Source: Paenibacillus sp. PCH8
GTDB taxonomy: Bacteria > Bacillota > Bacilli > Paenibacillales > Paenibacillaceae
Length of the DNA stretch: 64,000 nt
Direction: 5' to 3'
NCBI RefSeq assembly: GCF_002968835.1
Contig: NZ_PKQK01000001.1
Span: 620,001-684,000, forward strand
Below the pieces are notes generated by a model that ran no database searches, had not been told where the DNA came from, and worked only from the letters and a program-made list of their open reading frames with translations. Every line of letters begins with the position of its first letter. The first letter of the stretch is position 1. Below are positions 8,444 through 17,717 of the stretch, piece by piece. The translations under genes and the position numbers were made by a program.

Positions 8444-9205
8444 TCACGTACCATCTGTCAGGATCAGCGGACCATCGCCCGTTATGGCAACAGTATGTTC
8501 ATACTGAACTCCCCAGCTGCCATCTATCGTTCTCACTGTCCACCCATCCTCATCCCACACAACAGCACCTGAACTACCTTTTGTAAAAATCGGTTCAATC
8601 GTGATGACCATACCCTCGGTGAGCATCATGCCCGTTCTGCGTTTGCCATAAGGCAGCACATTCGGCGGTTCATGAATATACTGACCAATCCCATGACCGA
8701 TGAGAGGCTTCACAATCCCGTAGCGATATAATCGGGCTGTTCGCTCTATGGCACTGCCGATATCTCCGAGCGTATTGCCCGGAACGGCTTGTGCAATTGC
8801 ACGCTCAAGCGCCTTCTCCGTACGTCTCATCAGCTTGCGGATGGATCTGCTTGGTTCACCAATTCCATATGTCCAGGCCGAGTCAGCAAGCCAGCCGTCT
8901 TTATTCACCACCATATCGATAGTCACTACATCCCCGCTTCCCAGCACCTCACTGCCAGGAAATCCGTGGCAGACCACTTCATTGACAGAGGCACATGTCG
9001 CGTACGGATAACCTTTATACCCTTTTTGCTCCGGTGTAGCCCCATGTTCCGCGAGAAAATCTTCCACCTTCTCGTTAATTTCTGCTGTAGTGATCCCGGG
9101 TGCCATCCACTGCTCAATATGCTGGTGACAGTTTCGCAAAATGCGTCCCGCTTCCCGCATGTAACCAATCTCTTCTTTGGTTTTCAAAATAGGGTCCACA
9201 TGCAT
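8444..9205 (-). CDS. map: methionine aminopeptidase, type I
   Basis: A 253-residue metalloenzyme that removes the initiator methionine. The pita-bread fold ligands are visible: VVTIDMVVNKDGWLAD (first Asp and second Asp region), GHGIGQYIHEPP (His), TIEPIF (Glu) and YEHTVAIT (final Glu). Length is typical of type I bacterial enzymes, similar to the additional YflG-type copy of Bacilli rather than the ribosomal-operon map. ATG at 9205 follows GGAAGG. Confidence 0.92.
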   Translation of the reverse strand: MHVDPILKTKEEIGYMREAGRILRNCHQHIEQWMAPGITTAEINEKVEDFLAEHGATPEQKGYKGYPYATCASVNEVVCHGFPGSEVLGSGDVVTIDMVVNKDGWLADSAWTYGIGEPSRSIRKLMRRTEKALERAIAQAVPGNTLGDIGSAIERTARLYRYGIVKPLIGHGIGQYIHEPPNVLPYGKRRTGMMLTEGMVITIEPIFTKGSSGAVVWDEDGWTVRTIDGSWGVQYEHTVAITGDGPLILTDGT

Positions 9206-9255
9206 TCATCCTTCCCACTGTAGATGTACTCCCATATATATGCAGCAGAACGCAA

Positions 9256-9296
9256 AAAAAACCGCCTGCCGGAGCTTAACGCCCGAGAGACGGTTC
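9256..9296 (-). terminator. intrinsic terminator
   Basis: Minus-strand stem with outer arms AACCG and CGGTT and inner CGG/CCG pairs, followed directly by eight T. It ends the transcript of the 62-residue gene at 9338-9526, just before map. Confidence 0.7.
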
Positions 9297-9337
9297 TATT
9301 CATTATCGGAACAGTATAATCAGAGTTGTGTGTTGTT

Positions 9338-9526
9338 TCAGGACACGGAAGAATCCATCTTGACAAGCTCATGCTCAACCACAGAAGTCAATTCTTCCTC
9401 ATATCCACCCGTAATCCGGTATTTTCTCACGTACTCCTTCACGAATTTTTTTGGATCTTTAGGACGGAAAATTCGAGTCATTTCCCTCAAACTTTCTTTG
9501 ACCTCATTGTGACCTTTCGTTGCCAT
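9338..9526 (-). CDS. conserved-looking small protein, unknown function
   Basis: A 62-residue, highly charged protein (basic N-terminal half with RIFRPKDPKKFVKEYVRKY, acidic C-terminal half). No family recognised, no signal peptide or membrane helix. It looks real because GGGAGG lies 7 bases before the ATG and an intrinsic terminator follows. Its leader (9541-9710) appears strongly structured. Confidence 0.65.
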   Translation of the reverse strand: MATKGHNEVKESLREMTRIFRPKDPKKFVKEYVRKYRITGGYEEELTSVVEHELVKMDSSVS

Positions 9527-9540
9527 TGTAATTCCCTCCC

Positions 9541-9710
9541 AAAACGTTGAAAGTGAATGCTCCGTTTAGAGAAACGCCGAATAAGTCTTAAATGCCATCC
9601 ATGAAGTTGTGTGCGCGGCTTAAAGCAAGCTTTAGGTCGGGAACCTCGCCGATAGCAAGTACCTGACACTATAAATACCCGATATGATTCGGTATGAATC
9701 ATAATCTTAT
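9541..9710 (-). ncRNA. structured leader or small RNA upstream of the 62-residue gene
   Basis: The gap 9527-9922 holds no convincing ORF. Read on the minus strand it contains several clean hairpins: two mutually exclusive ones at 9676-9705 (TATGATTC/GAATCATA versus ATACCGA/TCGGGTAT), AGGT-TCCCG-ACCT, TAAAGC-TT-GCTTTA and a possible long-range CCGAAT/ATTCGG closing pair. A TACAAT -10-like element lies upstream near 9708-9713. It may be a cis-regulatory leader or a 6S-like RNA; I cannot assign a family. Confidence 0.35.
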
Positions 9711-9922
9711 TGTAGCATATTCGGAAGTATGTTACGACTTGACAATTTTCCTTATTATTTATAACGGTTTTTCTGCCCAAAAAGTTTAATTCCGAATTAT
9801 ATTCATGAATGAGACCATTCTATACGGATTAATGTATCCAGCATAACAGACAAGTATTCGGGGGATATTATCACAGACAACCCATACAGTAAAATTACTG
9901 GTATCTAAGGAGGCACTGTTTC

Positions 9923-10195
9923 ATGGAGCGTAAAGAACAGGATATGCTGCCCCTTTCGCATGAAAAGGTGGAAGTAGACGGCGTCTACATCAACGAAGCT
10001 GGACGTGAGGAACATCTGCACCGGGGACAACATTTTCCGGCTGATCCCGTTCTCGGCAAGTCAGAATGGAAACTGACCGAATACGCATTTGATAATCACC
10101 ACGAAGGACGTACTGATGAGCGCTTGGTACCCAAAGAGAACGACACGGATAAGAATGGCAAGATCAATAGCCCGCGCAGACAGATTCAAACCTAA
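9923..10195 (+). CDS. small hydrophilic protein, unknown function
   Basis: A 90-residue soluble protein rich in Glu, His, Asp and Lys, with the segment GVYINEAGREEHLHRGQHFP followed by WKLTEYAFDNHHEG. The 'NEAG...L.RG..FP' pattern loosely recalls the very short YjzC family of Bacilli, but I would not assign it. ATG follows AAGGAGG by 11 bases and a hairpin terminator follows, so translation is likely. Confidence 0.65.
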   Translation: MERKEQDMLPLSHEKVEVDGVYINEAGREEHLHRGQHFPADPVLGKSEWKLTEYAFDNHHEGRTDERLVPKENDTDKNGKINSPRRQIQT

Positions 10196-10237
10196 TTATC
10201 CGTAGTTGCATGGAATTTGTTGAAGCTTGAACGACAT

Positions 10238-10276
10238 GGGGGGAGAGTATGGCTGAAACCAGCCGTTACTGTCCCC
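10238..10276 (+). terminator. probable intrinsic terminator
   Basis: Stem GGGGA...TCCCC enclosing GGCTG-AAAC-CAGCC, followed by a moderately T-rich tract (GCTTTCCTGTTCTT), 42 bases after the preceding stop codon. Confidence 0.5.
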
Positions 10277-10394
10277 GCTTTCCTGTTCTTGCGTGCTCTT
10301 TGCACGAGTCTGTCATTTTAAGCCATATACACAGGTTCAGTTCTGTCTACCTCCTTCATAGCCTATATAAAAAGGACAAAGGAGGCTGGGCCGA

Positions 10395-10732
10395 ATGTCA
10401 CCCATGAAATCGTCTAGCGGTCTGGATGAAAATATTGCCGGAATGTTATGTTATCTGTTTACCTTTGTAGGGGGATCGTGTTTCTCGCTGTGGAAAAGCG
10501 TAGTCGGTTCGTGCTATTTCATGCGCTGCAATCCGTAACGGTCTTTGGCATTATTATAGTCGGGCATATTTTATCCAATTTCCTGCCGTTGTTTGGGCCA
10601 CTGGTGGCCTCCCTGTTATCTCTGCTGGGTGTGGTAGTGTGGCTTATCATGGTTGTCACCAGCCTCCAGGGAAAGTGGCTGAAATTGCCGTGGGTTGGAG
10701 ATTTTGCAGAGAAACAGATGCGTCATCTGTAA
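10395..10732 (+). pseudogene. DUF4870 membrane protein, broken by a frameshift in a G-run
   Basis: Two frames together make a typical ~112-residue DUF4870 protein. The first frame starts at ATG 10395 after AAAGGAGG and reads SSSGLDENIAGMLCYLFTF VGG; the second continues IVFLAVEKRSRFVLFHALQS through three helices to LPWVGDFAEKQM. The switch is at the five-G run 10470-10474; six G would restore the frame. The family has an unknown role, with three to four membrane helices. This is either a real inactivating deletion or a sequencing undercall. A start inside the second frame at 10448 would lose the conserved N-terminus. Confidence 0.8.
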
Positions 10733-10841
10733 CATTTGTAACATTTGTAACTTTAGAGACGTAATGTTCCTCGGCTTTCAGCAGGCTTGAAGTCAGGCTC
10801 TAGATACACTGAGAGTCTGTATTACTGCCAAACCAAGCAAA

Positions 10842-10886
10842 AAACACCGAAAACACGACTCTGTTGAGCCTGTGTCTTCGGTGTTT
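10842..10886 (-). terminator. intrinsic terminator downstream of pbuX
   Basis: Ten-base perfect arms AAACACCGAA / TTCGGTGTTT with extra ACAC/TGTG pairs, followed on the minus strand by TTTTTT. It ends the xpt-pbuX transcript 160 bases after the stop codon. The rest of 10733-11045 shows no gene. Confidence 0.75.
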
Positions 10887-11045
10887 CGCATTCATTAAAC
10901 ATTCATAGCATAAATGATGTATGTCCTAAACCATTCATGCTGTATATCATCATGTATTAACCTGCTTCAATATTCATCCTGTTAAGCATCTATATATAGC
11001 AGTTAACATAACAATGATGCTGGATGATAACTCGAATCCAGCTGA

Positions 11046-12407
11046 TTAAGCCGACTTTCCAGTCTCTCCAAGGATCGCATCTGCTTGTTGTTCAGCCATC
11101 TTGGCGGCCGTTTCCGGGGTACCAAGACCGTTAAACAGCAGGTTCATGAAGATCGCCGTAAAGCTACCGGCAATGATGCCGTTACCGAGCATAATCTGCG
11201 CCCAGTCCGGTGCCCCTGCGAACAACTCAGGCACAACCGTAACTCCCAGACCCATGCCTACGGAACACGCAATAACAAACAGATTCTCATGACGGTTCAG
11301 ATCGACCTGAGTACCGATAATTCGAATGCCGGATGAAACTACCATGCCGAACAAGGCTACCATGGCTCCGCCAAGAACTGCCCCTGGTACAAGCTGTGCA
11401 AGCGCCGCAATCTTAGGTACAAATCCGATAACGACCAAGAGTCCACCCGCCACTACAATAACATCACGCGTCTTCACACGTGTCATCTGGACAAGCCCTA
11501 CATTTTGCGAATAGGTCGTATAAGGGAACGAGTTAAAAATACCACCCAGCACAATCGCCAGCCCCTCCGCACGATATCCGCGCGCCAGATCCTTGGAAGA
11601 CAGGTCCTTGTCCATGATTTTGCCCAGAGCCATAAATACACCTGTGGACTCGGCCACGCTGACAATCGCCACCAGAATCATCGTCAGAATCGGAACAAGT
11701 TCAAATGTCGGCCTGCCGAAGTAAAATGGCTGCACCACGTGGAACCAGCTCGCATCACGAATTGGAGCAAAGTTAACTTCGCCCATCAACCAGGCTGCGA
11801 CCGTACCCACGAGCAGACCAATCAGTACTGAAATGGAACGGATAAACCCAGTGGTGAAACGAGTCATCAGAATAATAAAGAGCAGCACACCGAAACCAAG
11901 CATCAGATTACGCCCGCTTCCAAAGTCCGCTGCACCCTGTCCGCCGCCCAGATCGTGGAAAGCAACCGGTATGAGCGTCAAACCAATAATGGTCACGACC
12001 GAACCTGTTACCACCGGAGGAAAGAGGCGAATGAGCTTACCGAAGAGGCCGGAGAAGATCAATACGAACAGCCCTGATGCAATGATCGCACCATATATGG
12101 CGGATACGCCGCTGTTCATACCGATTAGAATCATCGGAGACACGGCTTGGAATGCACAGCCGAGCATGACAGGCAGCCCTACGCCGAAGTATTTATTCCC
12201 CCAGACCTGGAGTAGTGTAGCTACACCACAGGCGAGCAGGTCGATGGCAATCAAATACGTGAGTTGTTCCTGTGTAAAGCCCAAGGCGTTACTGACAATC
12301 AGCGGAACTACAACGGCTCCAGCATACATGGCAAGGACGTGTTGAAGTCCAAGCGAGAAAGTTTTAATCGGGTGTCGATGTCGCTGGAAAATACGTTCGC
12401 GTGCCAT
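11046..12407 (-). CDS. pbuX: xanthine permease, NCS2 family
   Basis: A 453-residue nucleobase:cation symporter with ~14 helices. NCS2 markers: the first-helix QHVLAMYAGAVVVPLIV, the motif GLPVMLGCAFQAV, and the VAESTGVFMALG helix followed by AEGLAIVLGGIFNSFPYTTYSQNVGLVQMT, the substrate-site and signature region. It imports xanthine, which Xpt converts to XMP. It starts one base after the xpt stop codon, so the two genes are co-translated, under the upstream purine riboswitch. Confidence 0.95.
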   Translation of the reverse strand: MARERIFQRHRHPIKTFSLGLQHVLAMYAGAVVVPLIVSNALGFTQEQLTYLIAIDLLACGVATLLQVWGNKYFGVGLPVMLGCAFQAVSPMILIGMNSGVSAIYGAIIASGLFVLIFSGLFGKLIRLFPPVVTGSVVTIIGLTLIPVAFHDLGGGQGAADFGSGRNLMLGFGVLLFIILMTRFTTGFIRSISVLIGLLVGTVAAWLMGEVNFAPIRDASWFHVVQPFYFGRPTFELVPILTMILVAIVSVAESTGVFMALGKIMDKDLSSKDLARGYRAEGLAIVLGGIFNSFPYTTYSQNVGLVQMTRVKTRDVIVVAGGLLVVIGFVPKIAALAQLVPGAVLGGAMVALFGMVVSSGIRIIGTQVDLNRHENLFVIACSVGMGLGVTVVPELFAGAPDWAQIMLGNGIIAGSFTAIFMNLLFNGLGTPETAAKMAEQQADAILGETGKSA

Positions 12408-12408
12408 A

Positions 12409-13248
<840 letters not shown>

Positions 13249-13305
13249 CTAAACCATGAGCACGAGAACCTCTCTGCCTTATCCCTAAAAAGCGTTGCAG
13301 CATTT

Positions 13306-13370
13306 CCCGTAGTCCGATCATTCCGGTGATCAGGTAGAGACATGCAGGCCTATTCCTGCACATATACGAG
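13306..13370 (-). promoter_or_regulatory. purine (guanine-type) riboswitch aptamer
   Basis: Minus-strand reading gives P1 arms CTCGT/ACGGG, J1/2 ATA, P2 hairpin (arms TGCAGG/CCTGCA), J2/3 TGTCTCTACC, P3 hairpin, and J3/1 GACTAC. The cytosine in GACTA is the residue that pairs with guanine or xanthine; adenine riboswitches have T there. It controls xpt-pbuX. The aptamer-to-terminator distance (~184 nt) is unusually long for this class. Confidence 0.88.
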
Positions 13371-13427
13371 TAACGGCATATTTAATTTTGGGCTCCATGA
13401 TTCGTACAATCTATGATCGCGAACCTG

Positions 13428-13455
13428 AATATAAAAGTGTAAACGTAACTGACAA
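13428..13455 (-). promoter_or_regulatory. promoter of the xpt-pbuX riboswitch transcript
   Basis: TTGTCA (13455-13450), 16-base spacer, TATATT (13433-13428) on the minus strand, ~50 bases upstream of the aptamer. Confidence 0.7.
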
Positions 13456-13658
13456 TGTTAGAAGTATACCGAATCATCGCCATGAAATAAAGAAGTATTT
13501 TCATGGAAGTTGCGGAAACTTGTATTAATTTGCAAACAAGGGGTGATTGGAAACCATTTTTTATGTACAATATGAGAACGGAAGCGCGTGTCCGAACGGA
13601 GAATGGTTGGAAGCGCGGCCTATATTTTGAAATGAATGATCAAAGGAGATATGTAGAC

Positions 13659-14153
13659 ATGAAAGGCGTATTTAAAGAGTTTAAAGAATTTGCCGTCCGC
13701 GGCAACGTCATCGATCTGGCGGTCGGTGTCATTATCGGGGCTGCTTTTGGTAAGATCGTCACGTCCCTCGTGAATGATATTATTATGCCTCCGGTTGGAA
13801 AACTTATGGGGGGAATTGACTTCAGTCAGAAAATCATCAACCTGGACGGGGATATTAAAACAGCGAACGGGCAGGATATCACCACACTGGCTCAAGCGAA
13901 TGAAGCTGGTGCAACCGTTATTGCTTATGGGCAGTTCATTAACGTCATGATTGATTTCATCATCGTTGCCTTCTGTATCTTCATGCTCGTTAAGGGTATC
14001 AATTATCTCAAAAGTAAAGAACACAAAAAGCCTGAGCCGCAAAAGACGACTAAGGCTTGCAAATACTGCCTGTCCGAGATTCCAGCCGCGGCTACCCGCT
14101 GCTCGCACTGTACATCCGAGCTTGAAGCTGAAGGCACCGGCGCTCTGGCGTAA
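13659..14153 (+). CDS. mscL: large-conductance mechanosensitive channel with C-terminal zinc ribbon
   Basis: A 164-residue MscL, the pentameric channel that opens under hypo-osmotic stress. TM1 begins at [20 protein letters not shown], the pore-lining MscL signature; TM2 is [18 protein letters not shown]. The usual protein is ~130-150 residues; here the end carries CKYC...CSHC, a two-Cys-pair zinc-ribbon-like module after a basic linker. ATG at 13659 follows AAAGGAGA; the open frame extends 52 codons upstream without support. Confidence 0.94.
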   Translation: MKGVFKEFKEFAVRGNVIDLAVGVIIGAAFGKIVTSLVNDIIMPPVGKLMGGIDFSQKIINLDGDIKTANGQDITTLAQANEAGATVIAYGQFINVMIDFIIVAFCIFMLVKGINYLKSKEHKKPEPQKTTKACKYCLSEIPAAATRCSHCTSELEAEGTGALA

Positions 14154-14295
14154 ACACCATCAGGGTTCCATCACCCACCAGAATGGTTTCCTGATATAAA
14201 ACCCTGATGTAAACATCTTCCATCATGCTAGGTGTTATGTATGAAAAGCCAGCCATACAGGCTACGCAATAATTCAATACAATGCTACAATGCTT

Positions 14296-14327
14296 AAAGG
14301 TTCCACCGTAAAGGTGGGCCTTTTTTT
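14296..14327 (+). terminator. intrinsic terminator
   Basis: AAGG-TT-CCACC / GGTGG-G-CCTT stem with seven T following, ~140 bases after mscL. A further inverted repeat (ATCAGGGTT/AACCCTGAT, 14159-14209) directly after mscL lacks a T tract. Confidence 0.7.
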
Positions 14328-14382
14328 AAGACATCCAGACGTATGTTTCACCTATGAACTTCATCTCCACACATGACACCCA

Positions 14383-14685
14383 TTAGAAACGGCGTGGTAG
14401 CAAATGCTCCAGGACCGACTTCAAATCCTTATCTTCTTTGTAGACTTCCTCGCCGGTATCAAGCTCTGTTACGCGAATATATTCAAAGGTTGCCGAAGCA
14501 TCCACTGGCTTGAATAACAATTGGGCCTCGTCTTCCATACGTACATTGAATCCCATATCCTTAAACATGGTAGTTAACTGACTGTTAGCCGGTTCCTGAC
14601 CTTGCCCTACAAATATAAGTCCTCTAAGACTTTTACGCTCCTGCGGTTGCGGATAAATCACCTGAAAGTGTACAATGCATTCCAT
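14383..14685 (-). CDS. hypothetical protein
   Basis: A 100-residue soluble alpha/beta-looking protein with no recognised motif (starts MECIVHFQVIYPQP, contains GLIFVGQGQEP). No signal peptide or helix for the membrane. AAAGGGG lies ~12 bases before the ATG. It is transcribed alone, divergent from the NUDIX gene; function unknown. Confidence 0.6.
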   Translation of the reverse strand: MECIVHFQVIYPQPQERKSLRGLIFVGQGQEPANSQLTTMFKDMGFNVRMEDEAQLLFKPVDASATFEYIRVTELDTGEEVYKEDKDLKSVLEHLLPRRF

Positions 14686-14764
14686 ACGATCGTTCCCCTT
14701 TCGTTTACAACATACTTTGTGAAATTATGAACTTTAAAATCGGCTATATAAGGAGATACGTTTC

Positions 14765-15400
14765 ATGACCCCAGAACGTTTCGACATTTATGACGATCAG
14801 CAACATTGGATCGGTACAGCACTTCGCAGTGAGGTCCATGCCAACGGATATTGGCACCGTTCATTTCACTGCTGGATCGTGCGTGACGAAGGCGAGCAAC
14901 GACGGGTCCTTTTTCAGCGGCGGCGTGAAATTAAGGATACCTTTCCCGGATGTTATGACATTACAGCAGCAGGTCATCTCACGGCTGGTGAGCAACTGCA
15001 AGACGCCAGTCGTGAGCTGGAGGAAGAATTGGGTGTGAATGCTCCATTCAATGCACTAACCTATCTACTCACGGCTACACAGCAGCTCCAGGGAGAGGTC
15101 CGAGGTGTTCCATTCGTAGATCGGGAATTCAGCGCGGTCTATGGACTATGTCTCAACCAGCCTCTCGAAGCTTATGTTCTGCAACCCAGCGAGGTGGACA
15201 GCCTCTATGAAGTGCCGTTGGATGATCTGCTCGCCTTGTTTCGTAATGAAATTGACGTCATTCAAGCTACCGGAGTTCAGACTCCATCGGGTGAATCCGA
15301 ACGTATCGTTCGCGAGATCCGGGCAAAAGAATTCGTACCCCATGGCACAGTTTATTATACGGACGTGCTGGAAGCTCTGTATCACGTGCCCAAAGATTGA
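14765..15400 (+). CDS. NUDIX hydrolase (isopentenyl-diphosphate isomerase-like fold)
   Basis: A 211-residue NUDIX protein. The catalytic box GHLTAGEQLQDASRELEEEL fits Gx5Ex5[UA]xREx2EExGU, with the metal-binding RELEEEL at ~85-91. The surrounding segments (HRSFHCWIV, VLFQRRREIKDTFPGCYDI) resemble the Idi/YfcD group, which hydrolyses nucleotide-type diphosphates or isomerises IPP; substrate cannot be told. ATG follows AAGGAG. Confidence 0.88.
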   Translation: MTPERFDIYDDQQHWIGTALRSEVHANGYWHRSFHCWIVRDEGEQRRVLFQRRREIKDTFPGCYDITAAGHLTAGEQLQDASRELEEELGVNAPFNALTYLLTATQQLQGEVRGVPFVDREFSAVYGLCLNQPLEAYVLQPSEVDSLYEVPLDDLLALFRNEIDVIQATGVQTPSGESERIVREIRAKEFVPHGTVYYTDVLEALYHVPKD

Positions 15401-15552
15401 TCATGTACAATCCTGTTCAACCCGATCCAGTTCAATCGAATGTTCATAGCTTCATTTTCTCAAAAATAGCATCACTTCATACCCTTAACTATTCACCTGA
15501 CTGGAAACAGATGCTGTGATGAATATCACTGTCATATCTCAAATTCAGCATA

Positions 15553-15584
15553 AACAGGCGTCTGCCTCTCGGGCAGCGCCTGTT
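15553..15584. terminator. strong hairpin between NUDIX and TrmB-like genes
   Basis: Arms AACAGGCG-T-CTGCC and GGCAG-CGCCTGTT around TCTCG. No T tract on either side, so it may be a 3' stabiliser or weak bidirectional terminator between convergent genes. The remainder of 15401-15671 shows nothing. Confidence 0.45.
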
Positions 15585-15671
15585 CGATGTACACACACAT
15601 TCGTTTCATCAAGAAAGATACATTGTGCTGGCATGTTCACTCCGTCCGATGAGGATTAGTCACCGCGCTGC

Positions 15672-16478
15672 CTAGCTCTGGTCATCCTCTCCTGAAGGAG
15701 AAGACCAGTAACGTGCAGAGAGATTTTCGTACCGGTGCCCATATCGTGACTCCAGTTCCTCACCCATATCCTGCTCCAGTTCGTACAACACCAGGTCTTG
15801 AGCAAAATGATTCAGCAATAGCCCAGTCATTACGGGATGCTCCGTAACCACGGCCTGTGTAGCGCATGATTCCCCGCGCATGCCCAGCATGCACCAGCGA
15901 CGATCCACCACCAGGGAGAACTTCCGACCATTACCTGTGCCATGCAAAGGCAACCCCGGCCAAGGCACAGGCTGATCGAGCATGCCTTCGCCGCCATCAC
16001 ACGACCATAAGAGCCGCACTCCGCGAGCTTCAGCCTGCTTCAAATCATTGCGCAGCAGCTCTGCCTCTTCACGCCAGACGTCTACAACAATCTCATGCTG
16101 AGCCCCGGCCAATTCACGACTCAGATTCTCAAACACGTTCTTGTCACCTTCGATGTTATAGAAGACAGGCCTCTCCGGTTCACTCTTGGGCATACTGCTC
16201 TGAACATAATCCAGAGAGGTACGCATCTGATCGGAGATCATGCTTGTCATTTCCTCAGGCTTCAGCACACTATACTTGGCAGGTTCCCCCGGACTACAAC
16301 GCAAGAACCCACGCTGTTCCAGCCGTTGCAGGGTCGCATATACATTGGAACGGGACACGCCCAGCCGTTTGGCAACCTCATATCCCGAAGCTGATCCCTG
16401 GCGGGCGAGTTCCACCATAATTTTAGATTCCATCTCGGTAAACCCGAGATGACGCAAATGATGCAGCAGTTGGTCCAT
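15672..16478 (-). CDS. TrmB-like transcriptional regulator
   Basis: A 268-residue regulator. Residues ~1-70 are a winged helix (LGFTEMESKIMVELARQG, YEVAKRLGVSRSNVYATLQRL, then wing SPGEPAKYSVLKPEEM), the TrmB family pattern. The rest resembles the PLD-like effector domain found in TrmB proteins (FYNIEGDKNVFENLSREL, EIVVDVWREEAELL). Such regulators often sense sugars. ATG at 16478 follows GGGGGGACGGG; a nine-codon longer frame exists. It is followed downstream by no co-directional gene, so its target is unclear. Confidence 0.82.
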   Translation of the reverse strand: MDQLLHHLRHLGFTEMESKIMVELARQGSASGYEVAKRLGVSRSNVYATLQRLEQRGFLRCSPGEPAKYSVLKPEEMTSMISDQMRTSLDYVQSSMPKSEPERPVFYNIEGDKNVFENLSRELAGAQHEIVVDVWREEAELLRNDLKQAEARGVRLLWSCDGGEGMLDQPVPWPGLPLHGTGNGRKFSLVVDRRWCMLGMRGESCATQAVVTEHPVMTGLLLNHFAQDLVLYELEQDMGEELESRYGHRYENLSARYWSSPSGEDDQS

Positions 16479-16546
16479 ATTCCCGTCCCCCCATGCTGTC
16501 AGCAACCAGCCCTGCCTCAGATGAATGTGGCAGAACTTCTACTGCA

Positions 16547-17362
16547 TCAGATCTGTTCTGCACCGCAGCGCGGGCACCATTTGGAACCTTTGGGCAGCTC
16601 CGCTGCACAAATCTGACAATTCACCATCTCGCGTGACACTTCGGTCTGTACGTCCACCGTATCCACAATCGGATTATTTTCTTTCCAGTACCGAATACGT
16701 TCGTCCAGCTCCTGCTGGCGCTCACGTTCCCGTTGCATCTCTTCATCTCTGCGACGTTCCCACTCTGCATCGAACGCTTCCTTTTCTTCCTGGGTAAACT
16801 CCGTACTGTTATATTCGGATTCCGTCTCCAGATCCGCTATGGACGGAATTACGGTGTGATACGGCTCGTCTTCCTCCAGTTCCACTTCAGGTGGCGCATC
16901 GTAGAAGTCCGGCTCCGGGTTGTGAGTCTGGGCTACAGCTGCCTCCTGTCTCGCGGCTGTCGTAGCTTTAGCGGCCCCTGTAGCTCCTACAGTCGCGCCT
17001 GTGGTCTTGAATTCACCGAGCTTGCGTCCACATTTGGGGCAGAAGTTAGCATCCAGGGAAGCGACGTGTCCACACTCGCACAACCGTTCATTCTTGAGCT
17101 GTGCAATCTTGTTGCGAAGACCGTCGATCTCCTCCTGCAATTCGTCGCACAGTTGCGACAGATCGACCATCTCCTTCTCTGCTCGCGTCATATCCTGTGC
17201 CCGATAACCCTCATAGAAGATGCGACCCATATCTGTAAAATGGACTTCCTGTTCCTGTTGCAAGCCCACAATCTGGTTGTTCATTTTCCCAATCTCAACG
17301 GCGTGCTGGGCACGCTCTGTTGCTTTGTTCGCTCCGTCTTTGATACGCTGAAGCAGTTTCAT
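16547..17362 (-). CDS. coiled-coil protein with two zinc ribbons
   Basis: A 271-residue protein of unknown function. The N-terminal ~95 residues are predicted coiled coil (heptads through EEIDGLRNKIAQLKNE), then a zinc ribbon CECG...CPKCG (~95-115), an Ala/Thr linker, an acidic stretch, a second Arg/Glu-rich coiled coil (EWERRRDEEMQRERERQQEL) and a C-terminal zinc ribbon CQIC...CPRCG. The architecture suggests a scaffold or nucleic-acid-associated role; inference only. ATG at 17362 follows AGGAGG by 8 bases; an upstream in-frame TTG is too close to it. Confidence 0.75.
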   Translation of the reverse strand: MKLLQRIKDGANKATERAQHAVEIGKMNNQIVGLQQEQEVHFTDMGRIFYEGYRAQDMTRAEKEMVDLSQLCDELQEEIDGLRNKIAQLKNERLCECGHVASLDANFCPKCGRKLGEFKTTGATVGATGAAKATTAARQEAAVAQTHNPEPDFYDAPPEVELEEDEPYHTVIPSIADLETESEYNSTEFTQEEKEAFDAEWERRRDEEMQRERERQQELDERIRYWKENNPIVDTVDVQTEVSREMVNCQICAAELPKGSKWCPRCGAEQI

Positions 17363-17549
17363 AGCCAATTCCTCCTCTGTCCCGTCAAAACCAATATTAT
17401 CATTTGAATTTTTAGTAGGTTAGCATTGTACATTATTCGATCCATGCAGAATGCTCAGGCCTATAACTTATACGATATGATGCCAAAAAGTTGCGCAAAT
17501 TCATGTAAGTGCCCCGTCTGTTGGCGATATTGGATGAAATCGGGGGCTT

Positions 17550-17577
17550 TCGTCAAGACCATATGTTCGGGTATAAT
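17550..17577 (+). promoter_or_regulatory. candidate promoter of the helicase gene
   Basis: TCGTCA, 16-base spacer, TATAAT at 17572-17577. It would give a ~135-nt leader. The rest of the 355-base gap 17363-17717 holds a small CGCCT-GATT-AGGCG hairpin (17599-17612) and the palindrome at 17676-17691, and no gene. Confidence 0.5.
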
Positions 17578-17675
17578 GAAGCTTTGACCATACTTAACCG
17601 CCTGATTAGGCGACTAACTCTATCATACCAATTTACAATGCGATTGTGAAAAGGGCAAATGGCTTACTTTTGACT

Positions 17676-17691
17676 GGGATAGTCCTATCCC
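17676..17691. promoter_or_regulatory. GGGATAG/CTATCCC inverted repeat upstream of helicase
   Basis: Perfect seven-base arms separated by two bases, immediately after a TTGACT (-35-like) and 26 bases before the helicase ATG. Could be an operator or a leader hairpin. Confidence 0.35.
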
Positions 17692-17717
17692 TGAATGCAT
17701 ACAGAGGTGGATGAAAC

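Noticed and set aside
8102-8572. 156-residue plus-strand ORF
   Set aside because: Overlaps map and the cta promoter; no ribosome site, biased nonsense sequence.
9487-9780. 97-residue minus-strand ORF
   Set aside because: Overlaps the better supported 62-residue gene in another frame and reads through the structured leader.
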